DNA of 64,000 nucleotides from Yamagishiella unicocca. Its lineage: Eukaryota > Chlorophyta > Chlorophyceae > Chlamydomonadales > Volvocaceae. Position numbers and translations under genes: made by a program. The notes below the pieces were generated by a model, which saw only the letters and a program-made list of their open reading frames with translations, was not told the origin of the DNA and ran no database searches. The stretch spans positions 372,001 to 436,000 of the forward strand of contig BDSL01000071.1 in the NCBI GenBank assembly GCA_003116995.1, written 5' to 3'. Of this stretch, positions 10,843 through 23,430 are shown one piece after another. How positions within the stretch are numbered: the first letter of the stretch is position 1; every line of letters starts with the position of its first letter.

Positions 10843-13800
10843 AACGACAGCGGACTGCTGCCGCAGCGCCTCCTGCTTCTGTTGTGCTGCGCGCAGCTGC
10901 TCGCGCACGGCCGTCAGCTCAGCGGACTTGTCAACGTGGGTCTGCACCAGGGCGGCGTGCTGCGCATCGCGATGAGTGAGGTCGTCCTTCGCGCGGCGTA
11001 GCTCCGCCTCTAGAGCAGCGATTCTGCGGGGACGCGCGTTTCCGGCGAGTCCAGGTCGACGGTGGAGATTTACTTTGATGAATGTCGGCGAGAGTTGGGT
11101 TACGTGGTTGGCACGTTTCGATTGTCGTACTGCAAAAGTTAGCACAAACAAGCCGAGGAAACACTAAGGATGCGTTCATGGCTCGTTGGCGTGCGAGCCC
11201 CGGTTTTCCAGTAACGCGACCGCCATCCTCCGGTACGCCTGCGACCCACCTCGTGTTGGCGTGAGTCACCTGCAGCTGCAGGTTCTCCCGCTGGCGGCTC
11301 AGATCGCCGACCTGCTCGTCCAACTGCCGCTGCAACCGCTGCTGCGCCTCCCGCGCCTCGCTGACCTCGCGCTCCAGCCGCTGCTTCGTGTCCTGCGCTC
11401 GGCCCAATGCCTCCTGGTGCCTAAGGAGGCATCAGGACCGGCGGCAGTGGGGCCACAGGGCGGGTGAGAAACGCCGGGGCGTGGACCTGCAGGACGAACC
11501 TTACGGGAGACCGCTCCTACGACAAATCCCGCGACCATTCCATGATGCATGAGCCTGGCTAAAACGCAAGCCAAAAGGCAGCAGCAGCGGCAGCAGGCGA
11601 TTTTCCTAAACCTAACACTGGCGGTCTGTTCTCACTCCTGATTGCGGCTGGCTGCCGCGCGCAGCTGCGACGCCAGCTCGGAAGCGTCTTGCTCCCGCGA
11701 CTTGAGGCGCTCGTTGAGCGCCGTAGCCACCTCGCGGTGCCGCTCCACCTCCTCACGCAGCTCCTTGCGGTGCGTGTCCAGCTCGGCGTTTTGCCGCAGG
11801 CACACGGCCTCCAGCGACCTGTCGGTTGCGGCGGTTGCGGCGGCAACGAAGGGAATGAAAGAACGAAAGAACGAGCGACCTAGACGCAACATCGCACAGG
11901 CCTTCACGGCACGGCGTGGTTATGGAGGAGAAGCCCAGCCCCGCGATCCGTGAAGCCACCTCCCTGCACGACAGACCGGCGACACCGAATCGGCTGACCC
12001 CACGGCTGCCAGCCGCGCATCGCCACCGCCATCGCCACCCCACAAGACAACACCCTCGGCGCCCCCTTTCCTATTGCTCGCACTTGGCCTGCTCCTGGCA
12101 TTTGCGCAGCTCCTCCGAGTGGTGTTGCGCCAGCGCCGCCCGCTCCTGCAGCAGCGCCTGCTCCCTCTGCGCCGCCTGCTGTGCAGCTGCTGCTTGCTGC
12201 TGCTGCTGGGCAGCGGCCTGCTGCCGCGCCGTCGCCAGCTCCTGCTGCAGGCTCTCCAGCTGGGACTGCGAGGCACAGCAACGAGGTACACCGAGTGGGG
12301 AAGGGGGGGTCGTGTTGCCTCCGCCCTCCGCAAGCGGACCCGTCGGGGTAAGGTTCACGATTTGCGGTGTTGTCCGTCGTGTCGGACGGTGTAATGGCGT
12401 GGCTCAGATGAAGTAGAGCGCGAGGGGTGAGTGGACTCGGCTGCGCGGGCCAGCCAAGCCTAGTACTAGGGATCCACCGGCCGACGTCGATTCTTAACCC
12501 TGAGATTTTCGAACCCATTTCCCCGCAGCCCATTTTCGGGCCCTGACCCCACCCGGATGTCCTCCAGGTCTTTGTTGGCGGTCCGCAGCGCCGCCTGCGT
12601 CATCTCGCAGCCCCGCCGCTGCATCGACAGCTCGTCCTCAGTCCGCCGCTGCTGCTCCTGCTGCGCCTGCTCGGGCGCCAGGCACGCCAGCGCGGGGAAC
12701 AGCCAAGAAGAGCGATTTTGGAAGTGGCAGGCAAGGTCAAGCGATGATGGACTCAGATCAGCGACGTTGCGTGTAGCTGCGTATAAAACGCAGGATACCG
12801 AGCCGGCGTTAGCTGGAGGACACTGAACCCGTGGTAGACAACCACAACCGTGTCGCACATCGGTGCGTTTAGATTGCGAAAGCGCCCCTAAGATGAACAC
12901 GCCTTCACCGGCATCGTCCCGATACGGAACCCGTGTACGCGTCCCGCTGCTCCGGAACCATTCTTCTGGACCCAATATCCCTAGCCGTGCCGCTTCCACC
13001 GCGCTGGCTTGGGAGCTGGCCTTGGCCACCTACCGCCAGCTGCTGACTGGCTCGCCGGTCGCCGTCCTCGGCGCTCTGCAGCTGCCGCCTGAGAGCCTGG
13101 TTGTCGTCCTGAAGCCTCTGGAAGAGCTGGCGGCGGAGGGGCGGAGGAAAGGAGGGTTGGGAGCAAGAAAGGCCGCACCTGGGTAGACAGGCGACGGCGG
13201 TTGTTGGTTGGTCAGCCGAGGGCAGCCTAGAAACGTCGAGGGTAGTGGAGGCACGCGTGTCCGCCATATGACGCAAAACATCGGATAAGAAACGCGCGGG
13301 TGGGTCGTGCGTGGGTGCACGTGGCACGGGACCCTTTCGGAGGTCGCACCTCGGGGCGTTGCCACCGCTACGGGAACTACCACCACGGGACGCACGTCAA
13401 AGAAGCCATCACCACGGTGTTCGTGTTCGTGTTCGTATTCATCTTCGTGGTCGTGTTGGCCACCAGTGAATGCCGTACTGCCGTACTGCCGTACTGCCGT
13501 ATGAGCTTTGCAAGTCGCGAAGGCTAGGCCAGGGGCAAGGTCCAGCGGCAGCGTCAAGATGAGGGCGTCGGGGTTCATGCTGGATAGGGGCGTCGACTCA
13601 TCCTCCTCGCAGGCGCGCACGCGCACGCGCAGGCGCGGCACTCACCACAAGCAGCGCCTCATGGGAGTTGGCTGCGATGCCCGCGTGCGACGGCGAAGGC
13701 GGGCGATGGTAGCCACCACCTGGAGCGGACCCCCCCGCCGCCGCCGCCGCCATCGCGGCCGTCGCCGCCGCGGAAGCCGCCGCCGCAATGGTCGCCGCGG

Positions 13801-16800
13801 CCGGGCCCGACCCGGACGGCAAGCCGTACACCTCCGCCTGCGCCTGCCAACCCATACCGGCCGGCCCGGAGCCGTGCGTGTGGTGCTGCGCAGACACCTG
13901 GCCGGAGCCGTTCGCGGTGGCGGCCGGTGCGGCAGCTTCTGCTACACCCGTGCCCGGGCCTAGCGCCGGCGTTACGCCGGAGCCTCCGGCTGCCGCTTGC
14001 ACGTGGTGGGGCACCTGGGCCTGAGCCTGGACCGGCAACCGGGTCCGCGATGCCGCCACAGCCGCCACAGCCGCGTCCGACGCGTGCCGCTTGGCCGCCC
14101 GGTCTTCCGCCGTCGCCTCGCCAGCTGCGCCCGTGGCCAGACCGTTAGCACCCGCCGCCAGCCCCGCCCCAGCAGCGGGCACCGGATGACCCGTCGTACG
14201 GACCGCCTCATGTTTTTGTACACCGCCGCGGCCCCGTCGTACTCCGCCCAGCCAGCCTCCATCCGCCCCCGCCGGCGCTGTGGCGCCGGCGGCGCCACCG
14301 CTGCCGCGGCCGCGCTGTGGCGGGGCTTTCCGGCGACCTGCCTTGGGTGGCGATGTGGCGGCTTGCTGGTCCGCAGTCAGGTCTATTGGATCGTCCTCCA
14401 TTCCGGCACCGCCGCCAACCGCCGGTAGCTGATCGCCCTGGTGGCCGCGGCCTGGCGCTGCCGCCTGGGCCGGCGGGTGCTGCAGGGCAAGATGCAGCGG
14501 CGGCCCACCAGCAGCCAGGACCACGTCAGGCGCTCCAGCGCTTGGTAGCCGGCGGATGGCGGGGCGCGCCGCAGCGGCGGAATGCGGGTCAGACCGCGGC
14601 GGTGGTGACGCCGGCGGCGGCCCGGCGGTGATACGTGCGTGTGACGGCGCAGCGCCCGTGGCGGCGACAGCCGCGCCAGGTTGTGGAGGTTTAGATGCAC
14701 CCGCAACCGTGCCGGGCGGGGCGGCCGTGCGGGCGGGGGGGCTGCGGGCGGCTTGGCGCTGCGGCGACGGTCGGCCCTGCTGTTGGTGCGGGGGCGAGCG
14801 CGACGGTGAGGCTGGCGGGGCGAGGGCGGGCAGTGGGGCGCCGGCGGGGGTGCCCAGCTGCAGCAGGTAGACGTCGGAGGAGTACCTGGCGATGGTGGCG
14901 GTGGTAGCAATGTTGTTGTTGGTGGCACGGGTAGTCGTGGTGGCATTGGTGGTGTTGGTGGTGTTGGTGGTGTTGGTGTTGGTGTTGGTGTTGGGAGAGT
15001 TGAGAGTGTTGAGGGTAGTGGTGGTGGTGGAGAAGATCACGGGCAGGTAAGGCTTGCAGGAGGGTTGGGAGAAGGGAGGACGCACGACATTCTTGCCGAC
15101 CCAGATGGGCGCGGGTCATCCTTTTGCCGACCCAGATGGGTGCGGGTCATTCTTTTGCCGACCCAGATGGTGCGGGTCATTTCCGCACGATGTACGTTCG
15201 CGGCAGGACGGTGCCCTACCGCTGGTGGCTTCCCGCGTCCTCCCTCCTGGCCTGGGCCTTGTGGAAACAACCCGAACCCACTGGGGTCGACAAAACACAG
15301 TACCCTGAAACCACCCGCACCCGCATCGCCTACCTGTGTGGCCCCAGGTGTGCCCCCACATATCCGGAAATGACGTACAGGGATTCGGAGCCCACCAGGC
15401 TCACCGTGTGGGCCGCGCGACCTGGGGGGCAGGGAGGTGCGGCGGGAAGGGGTCAGCAGGCTGGGTTGGTTATGTGGCCCCATTGGGTGAAGGCGCCAGC
15501 ACCACGTCGCACACGGAAACGCATCGGGATCGGGGCCGGCGTGGAGGGGGACTGTAGGTAACACCCAGCGGGGGAAGGCCGCATCAAGTAACCTGAAAAC
15601 GGATGGACTGGGAAGTAATGGAGATTTGCTGGAGATTTGCTAGAGATTTGCTGGAGATTTGCTGGAGATTTGCTGGAGATTTGCTGGAGATTTGCTGGAG
15701 GTTTGCTGGAGATTTGCTGGAGATTTGCTGGAGATTTGCTGGAGATCCGAGCCTGCAAGCCCTCGGGAGAGGGTCTCGGGTCTCCCGTCCATACACCCTG
15801 CCTGAGCGCCACCTACCACCACGCGCCCTCCCCCCCAACACACACACACCTTGCGGTCTGCTCTGTGTGCCACTGCTGGTCATCGGCTGCTGCTGCGGCG
15901 GTTGCTGCTGCGGCGGCGGCGCCAGCGGCGGCTCGTCCATCCGGCTCCAGGTCAGGCGCCCGCTGGTTGGGCACACCAGCAGCGTGTGCACGTCAGCAAG
16001 CCGGTCGCTTTGCTCGCCGGCCGCAGCGCCGCCATGGATCAACAGCCTGGCGCCGGAGGACCACATCGGCATAAAGGCGCGGGAGGGGCGGGGGCGGGAG
16101 GAGGGTGGCTGAGCGGGCGGCTGGGGACACCAGTGGTCTGGGCAACCGCAGGGACCTTGGGGCTCGGGAGCCGAGGTTGCCTGGCACCTGGCGTCGAGGG
16201 GCCAGTCTTGGCAGGGTCTTGGCAGGGGCTGAGGCGGTGCTCGCTGCTACTGTCGTTGCAACGCACCCCTCAAGTACCCACCCTCACCCCGATAACGTTA
16301 CAAGCTATCACAAGCACACGCCTCTCCGCACCCCGCGCTGCCGCCGCACCTGTTTCCCAGCGCCACCGCCCGATGGCTCGAGCGGGCCTGCGGCCAGTGC
16401 CCAGCTACCCGCGGCACCATCCAGCAGCTGCTGGCGGTGTCGAAAACTGCCAGCATCTCGCTTGCGTCGACCACCCCCGCTTCCGTACGGCCGCCGTACA
16501 CGTAGCACCTGTTTGGCACGTGCAAGGCGGAAAAAGGGGCAAGGCAGGCGCTTCTGGGAAAGGGACGCGCGATTACAGCCTGGCGCAGTTGCCACCCTAC
16601 AAGCGGAGGCCGCCGCTCGCCAGCTGTGTGGGGTGCACTCCCGCCAGCTCTGTGGGGTGCACTCCCGCCAGCTCTGTGGGGCACACTCCCGCCGCGCACC
16701 CTCCCATCTGGCGCGTATATCGTGCCTTCATCGCACTTGCCTGTCACGTCCACCTGGCGCTCTCGTCACTGGTCGAGTCCGGGGCCACGCTCACGACCCA

Positions 16801-18278
16801 GCTGGCAGGACCCCCGCAACCCCACCGCCTGCAAGCGCGGCAACGCACATCACAGCGTGCGGCTGCAAACCCGTTTCCGATTTCCCCCAGCTAAGGTGGA
16901 ACATACCACCACAAGTGGCCGCAACGCGGCAGCCGTGGCCACAAACACACACCAGACGGGTTGGCGTATTTGCCATACAACAGGGCTCTGCTCTCACCCA
17001 GCAATTTCCACTCAACCCACTCCTGCCCACTCCGGCTGCCTACATTTAGCGTCCTCGATTCCAAGCACAAAACGTTTCCTAATCGGTTGCACTTTTCGGT
17101 GCCGACCCCAGTTACCGGTACCTGCTGCCCACGGCGGTGCAGCTGTGGTAGCCCCTCGGCACGGGAGGCGGCACGCCGCCGCCGAGCGCGACTCGCTCGA
17201 CGCTGAGAGCGTCGGTGCGGATGAGGTAGAGGTCGTTGTGGAAGGACGCCGTGGCTGCGCCGCCGTACCCGCCGAACACGAGGATGGCCCGTGGGTCGCT
17301 CGGGTGCAGCTCCGCCGAATGCGCGGTACGGATGAGCAGGGACGTCTCGCCTCTAGTGGATGTAGAGGGCGTTGCGCGGATCGGCGGAAGGAGAGGGCGA
17401 TCAGGGATCAGGATACGGCGCAGGGTCAGGAGGCCGAGGCCGAGGCTGAGGTGCTCAGCCAGGCCGGCGGTGCTTGTCCGCAGCGGCTGGGCAACACGCT
17501 GCAACGACCCCCACCTAACAGGACTATTCAGGCTCCTTTGATGCTCTTGAGCTTTCCGTTCGTATGGGGTCATTGGACGAGCGCGAGGGCTAACGAAGCC
17601 TCTCGTGCAGCTCTCACATACATGGAACTCTCACGGTTCCACCCCGACCAGCCAACCACGCCCGCGTCATACAGCCCTTCGTCCACACGTCCTTCCACGC
17701 GTGCCTGCGCTACACCTCCCTCGCCCATGGGTTACCGCTCCAAACCCCACCTGAGCTGCGGTTTGGTCCACGTGTGCGTGAACACGTCAAACACGTGCAC
17801 ATCGTCAATAACGTTTTCGCTGTCGCTGCCCGCCACCACCCAAAGCTGCCGCCCGCCAACCAGCGTGGCGGTGTGGTTGGCCCTGGGTCGGAAGCCATTC
17901 GGGATGGTCGCGAACACCACGGACCAGGTGTGCGTGGCCGTGTCAAAGCGGAGCAGGTCCGCGTAAAAGGTGGAACTGGGCGGGAAGGCGCACGGGGAGA
18001 TGGATGTGGAGCTGTGTAGATGGTGCATGCGCGTTGTGTGCGCTAGAACGCCAGCTCGTTCCCAGGAACAGGGAGGCCAGCGTGTGAGGAGATGGCGCTC
18101 ACCCCTTCCGACCCGCGACGACGTATATGGAGCCGTTTACTGTAGTCGCTGTGTGAGAGGCACGCTCAAGCTTTAACTGTTTGTGCTGCTCGCTGCTTCG
18201 GACGCTCACATGACGCCATCGGGAAGGCGCATCGTCCCAGCTCATCAGCGCCTCGCCCGAAGGGCTGGTCTGCACCAT
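10756..18278 (-). CDS. Kelch beta-propeller protein with C-terminal coiled coil
   Basis: Thirteen exons join in phase: 18278-18103, 17975-17751, 17352-17122, 16508-16350, 16046-15850, 15421-15334, 14885-13646, 13126-13034, 12669-12553, 12265-12084, 11818-11636, 11420-11250 and 11023-10756, about 1,109 aa. Residues 1 to about 365 carry six kelch blades, for example HTATLVGGRQLWVVAG, ILVFGGYGG, RCYVYGGRT and RLLIHGG. One 1,240-bp exon then gives a Pro/Ala/Gly-rich linker of about 400 residues. The rest is Gln/Glu/Arg-rich coiled coil (LESLQQELATARQQAA). The architecture recalls plant kelch/acyl-CoA-binding and fungal Tea1-like scaffold proteins, but no ACBP domain is seen, so function is not assigned. 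The start is the first ATG after an acceptor-like site; a further 5' exon is possible. The exon 9 acceptor could be 3 nt away. Confidence 0.85.
15091..15182. repeat. 31-bp tandem repeat, about 3 copies, intronic
   Basis: The unit is GCCGACCCAGATGGG followed by TGCGGGTCATTCTTTT. It lies in the kelch gene intron between exons 6 and 7. Confidence 0.85.
15620..15746. repeat. 11-bp tandem repeat (GGAGATTTGCT), about 11 copies, intronic
   Basis: Near-perfect copies with one- or two-base variants lie in the kelch gene intron between exons 5 and 6. The repeat is stop-free, so it produces long shadow frames on both strands. Confidence 0.95.
16617..16695. repeat. 24-bp tandem repeat, about 3 copies, intronic
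   Basis: The unit contains CGCCAGCTCTGTGGGGTGCA. It lies in the kelch gene intron between exons 3 and 4. Confidence 0.85.
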
Positions 18279-20287
18279 TGTGTAAGCGCTGTGAATAAAA
18301 CATCCATATGCGAGAAGAAAGGCTACAAACTTTCGCAATGCAAATTACTCAGACAAGCTGCTGGTGGGGAACTAGAAGAATGAGAAACAGTCACAGCTTT
18401 TTGCGAGTAAACGATTCGGAATATGTATTTGGAGTTCGTTTATCACTAAAGCTTGACCTGTCTCCGTTGTGGCTTGCTACTTTACAAAGCACGCTCAGCA
18501 TGCAAGTATCGCCGTGCGGCAAGGATCATAGCGCCAGCCTTTGAAAGGTCACACGCAGTGCGAACCCAAACAGTTGCGGAGCCTTATGGAAACGTCCACG
18601 GGACACATCTACGGCCTGGATATGCGGGAAACAGCTTTTTGTACTGGAGCGTCCTGCTTTGCCCTAGCAAGCTCAACCAGGCTCAGCACATAGAGGCACA
18701 GACGGTCAAGGAGTCCCTGTTAGTGACATTGCGGCTGAAGTCTATGGCTAAGGCGTAGTACGGCGCAGTGATGGGCAGGTGTTGCGTGTTGGTGATAGAT
18801 TTAACTGTCGGGTAACTGTCACAGTGGGCCCCAGACCAGAAGGTGTTGGTAGTTGATAACTCCCGCTTGCCTAGTCTGTCTAGTACGGCTTATGTTCGAG
18901 ACATAGCCAATACGTCGGCCAGCTGAAGCTCTTGGTCTCTGCCAGAGCCACGCGCACCGCCTGTTGGAATATGGTCTCGTGCAGAATGCGGGGTTTCTCT
19001 GCCTCAGTTCGCGCGATGAGCCTGTGCTGCCTGGCGGCTGCACACCCGGGGACGTGTCAACAGGCTGTCGGCCGGGGATCGCGCCACGGGCACGGGCGGG
19101 CCCCTTCAAAGTACGAAAGTAGCCCGATTGTGGCTGCGGATCCCACATGCGCTCCACAATATTTCCCCCCAATTGAAGCCTTTCTGCTTACCGGTACATC
19201 TTCACACCTTGGCAACGCCTCCCTGCGGCGGCCCACGCGGCTTGAAGCCCCACTCTGGCCCTCGCCATGTACGTGCTGGTGTGATCTACATGGCTAGGCA
19301 TTGGCAGTACTAGGGGCTGTAATATAGCCATCGCAGCACCCGCCTCTCCCACCCCTTGATCCACGGGGACGGAGCCCTAGCACCCGTGCTACTGGAAATT
19401 TGATGCACGGGAAACGGGGACATGGCGGGACATGGCGGCACGTGGGAGTGCATGAGAGGGATACCGCATGCCGTGTCACCGTTGACGGTGGCCTCCCCGA
19501 AACATGGCGTCAACGGCGTCAGCAGCAGCACGCGTAGGAGCGACGGCCAAGCAGCGGCAACATCACCAGTAGCGGCGTTAGCACCACATTACAGAGGTAT
19601 ACTGGCTCCCTGATGCTGGATCGTCCTCCTTTCGATGGACATCATCGCTGTCAGTCGTGCTGCCTACATACCGCTGCTCGATTTGGTACCATAAGTCGTA
19701 CCCGATTTCGTTTCCCAAGTCGACAGTCCTCCGCCTCACCTCGAGGAGGCTCCCTGGACCATACAGATAGGGTATCTCCCTTTCGATCGGATACCTTGAT
19801 GATGATGGTATTAATTTCATGGCAGGAGGAGGCAGCCGTGCAGGCTTTGGGGTATGTTTTTACGTGTTTTCTCAGGTACCCTCAGCACGCACTGCACGAT
19901 ACTTAGCTTAACGCGCTGCAATTCGCAGACTGATAAGGTGGTTTAATTGATTTCACGCCTGTGATTTTCGATAGATAAGGTGGGCATCCCATGTCCCATT
20001 CACGACGCCTGAATTGGTTCAAGCCAGCGGCTTGATGTATTCTAAGATCCTCCTGCTTAAATCACATGAGGTTTGCGTTATAAATAGAGTCATGCCTTTT
20101 TCCCTCAGGATCTCCACGATTTCAGGACGCTCGGGTGCGCGCGGTGCCGTACAATTTTGCTTGGTAGATCGTCTTATTGAATCCCGCGTGGGCAATTGTG
20201 ACTTGAGGTGATTCCATCATAAGAACCAATAGATCCACCAATTGTGCGGGAATCCATTTCATTCCTGCATTTGTAGTCGTGAGCAGG
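18279..20287. other. Divergent intergenic region, kelch / GUN4
   Basis: About 2 kb with no recognisable exon. It should hold both promoters and perhaps an unrecognised first exon of the kelch gene. Confidence 0.4.
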
Positions 20288-21177
20288 ATGCAGGCCCACT
20301 TGCAGGCCCCGGCCAACAGCGCTGTGTGCCGCAGCCGCACACAGCACCTAAGTCGGCAGGCCTTCAGCTTCCCACGCTCTTTTGGACAACGATCCTGCGC
20401 CCCGTCACTGACGGCGCCCATACAGCATGGCCGCAACTCAGCAGCTGCATCTGGCAGGCTGGACAACCTGTCCCTCTTCGGGGAGAGCACTGGCAGTTTG
20501 CTTGGCGGGCCTTCCCTTGCGGAGAAGAAGAAGGTTTCTGTGAAGGAGGCAGTCATGGCTGTCCCGTTGCTCTCTGAGGTAAGAAATGACGCGAGGGGCC
20601 CCAATTAGTCGCAGAATTTCAATAGTACATTCGTTGTATCGTAAATGGCTCTTATTAATGCACCCAGATCGTCTCGTCTCAGGTTGGCATGGACTACACG
20701 GCTCTGCGCGACTACCTCGCTGACGGCGAGTTCAGGAAGGCGGAGGACGAGACCCGTGCTGTGCTGATCAAGCTTGCTGGCGACGGCGCTGTAAAGCGGA
20801 ACTGGGTCTACTTTACTGAAGTGAAGACCATCTCTGTTGCCGACTTCCAAACCTTGGACAACTTGTGGAAGGCCGGCAGCAATGGAAAGTTTGGCTACAG
20901 TGTCCAGAAGGAGATCTGGGTGCAGAATTCGAAGCGGTGGCCAAAGTTCTTTAAGCAAATTGACTGGACTGTCGGCGAAAACAGTAACTACCGGAAATGG
21001 CCGATGGAGTTCAACTACAGCCTCGATGCGCCGCGCGGGCACATGCCGCTTACGAATGCGTTGCGGGGGACTCAGCTCTTTCAGGCCATTATGGAGCACC
21101 CAGCGTTCGACACCAAGGCCAAGATGTCGATAGACGAGAAGGCAGCCAAGGCGGCCACGGGCACAATGAAGTTCTGA
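20288..21177 (+). CDS. GUN4: GUN4, tetrapyrrole-binding regulator of Mg-chelatase
   Basis: GUN4 binds protoporphyrin IX and Mg-protoporphyrin and stimulates Mg-chelatase in chlorophyll synthesis in the chloroplast. Exons 20288-20578 and 20683-21177 join in phase 0 (GAG|GTAAGA; CTCAG|GTT), giving 261 aa. Residues 1 to about 95 are Arg/Ser/Ala-rich and acid-poor at the start, as in a plastid transit peptide. From about residue 98 the GUN4 core follows: MDYTALRDYLADGEFRKAED, then ETRAVLIKLAG, FGYSVQKEIWV, WPMEFNYSLDAPRGHMPLT and NALRGTQLFQAI. The C-terminal tail ends ATGTMKF. The ATG at 20288 is the first that opens this frame. It is divergent from the kelch gene and its 3' end faces the IQ-protein gene. 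Confidence 0.95.
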
Positions 21178-23430
21178 GCTGTTCCTGAGCTCCGGGGAAA
21201 TGGGTTTGGCGTTGGGGTTGGAGCGTGAGGGCTGGGGTTTGGTGGGGATTGCTGGCACAGATTCGCGGGTCTGAAATGCTAGGGCGAGAGCATGTGTATG
21301 CAGTGCTAGCGACTCATGCAGTTAGTGTTACGCATGCTGCGCCAGCATGGCGCACGCTCATTTAAGCACAAAGCCCCGACCGCGTTTCTGAGGACATGTT
21401 AGATCCTTCACAAGTACTGTTCTCAGTTATCGTTGATTGCACTGTTACTATGTACGACATTACGCTGTTCTGACTTCTTACGGTGCGCTGGTTGCACGGA
21501 CACAGCACGGACCGCGTACTTTGTTACGTGCTGTTACACAGGGGCGCCGCACACTGCTAGCAGAGGTGAGGTTGACCCTTGTAGGGCGACGCAAACCAGG
21601 AGTATCTGCCGTGCCGATGCTTCACTTGTGGCCGCTGCACCTGAACTACTACTTGTTTGCTGTGAAGCGTTTCGGGCTACGACCGGATACGGTCAGGATG
21701 TAGGCTCTTGTTACCAGGGCTGTGTGGACCTGCTCTCGAAGCTTCGCCTTCAGCAGCGGCAGCATGCGTGTGATACTTGCTGCTTTCGCGGAAAGCGCGA
21801 TTTCGTGAGTGCAAGTAGCTAAATAGCATGATTGGTCATGGGTTGCATGGTTGCAAACGACAGCCGAGCGAATGGGAGTGGGACCCTGCAGAGTCCGTGA
21901 GAGCCTGATGGCCCGAAGAGCGATGCTAGAGTCGCGGAAGCGAACGGGACTCGCTACTGGCTCGGATGCACTGTGCCGCCGGCCATTGCCCCGGCAGCGA
22001 GTCTGCGCGTGGGACACTGTGGACCTGTCTGGCCGCCTGCAATGGCGTTACCTCTCATTGTAGCACCCGATGATGAGGGATTCGGTCCAATCAATCATAT
22101 ATCCGTATGCCTGGATTGGCTACACAGCCAATCTGACTTTCGCACAACCAGTGGCAGTAGTTTTGTAGCACCTATCAGGTAACGGCGCCTGAAATGATCC
22201 GTGCCCCATATCAGGATGTTGCGCTCCCTGTGTTTGTCGGGCGTGGCTACCCTTGTGATAGCAGCTGTACCACCGGCGGTATGGTGTCTAGCGGCAGGAG
22301 CTGGCGTCGGAGGGTGGATGGATGCCTTGCTCAGGTGAGTGGCTTCCATAATGCAAAGGAATGGCTGTGGTAGTGGAGCATGGTATCGATGATCCGGGCT
22401 CGATGAGGTTGGAATTGATGCAAGTGACGGACGATCGGCAAGCCATGAAGCACCACTCGCCCGGTCATGCCACGAGTCTTTGAGCGGCGCTTCTATTCGG
22501 AGCAGACTGGGAAGAATATGGCAGGGCATCTTGGGTTGCTGGGCCGCGACTGGAGTGACAAAGCTGTGCCATATCTACACCCAGGATGTGACTGGTCGCT
22601 TACCGGTATATGGAGTACTAGATCCCCATAAAGTTGCCGTAGATGACGTCCGGGTTTTGTACGGAGAAGCCTGGAGAACGCACAGTGCCAATGTACGGAG
22701 AATGCGGAGAATACGGAGTGGGTACGAGAAAAGCTCATGCCCTCAAACATGTCATGACATTTCCATACCATCCCCAGCGTTACACGGCATGAGCCAGGAT
22801 TAAGGATGCCTCTGTTTGCTTGCTTACAATCGATCCCAACCTACGTTTTGTTAACAGACAGTAACGAACGTGAAGCCCTATTTATAACCACAACTTATGA
22901 TCGTTGACGACAGTGCATCGCTGCGCGTTTAAGTATGGCTTTAGTAGACGGCAATCCCCACTTCACAACCTACCTACCTCATCCTGCAAGGCCGTGCTCA
23001 GCTACTGCCCTTACATCAGGCGCTCGAAACTCCCATTTCAGGAGATGAGAGAACGTCCGATAATACGACCCACACTTTGCCGCCTCAGTACTCGTTACTG
23101 GGCACGTAGCCACTTCCATCTACACCTGCTGACACCCGGCAGCACACACCCGTAACGCATGAAAATAAATTATAACCCTTCCTCGCATTTCGGTCCCTTA
23201 AGTGAACCGGAATTGAAGCCTTCCACAATCTCACAGACCTCTCAGCGACCTTCCAACGCTGCTGGCGCCCGACAACCAATCCGCACCATGGCGACGTGCC
23301 GAGAAACTGTTTTCCGCTGCGCCTCTGGCTGCTCCCTCCCCTCTCCTGATCTTAGTACCGTACGTCAAGTGGTGAAACCCTAAATCCCACATCATCATCT
23401 ACACCCTAAAACCCACATTACACCGTAACG
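21178..23430. other. Convergent intergenic region, 2.25 kb
   Basis: This lies between GUN4 and the IQ-motif gene. No exon with both plausible splice sites and recognisable protein was found. CCCTAAA-type motifs occur near 23380-23412. Confidence 0.45.

Noticed and set aside
13598..15085. A 495-codon frame read as a separate gene
   Set aside because: Its N-terminal Thr/Asn run is a translated GTT/GTG-rich intron. Only 14885-13646 is exon, and it splices into the kelch gene on both sides.
15584..16074. Long frames with SPANLQQISSK-type repeats
   Set aside because: These are translations of the 11-bp intronic tandem repeat. The true kelch exon here is 15850-16046.
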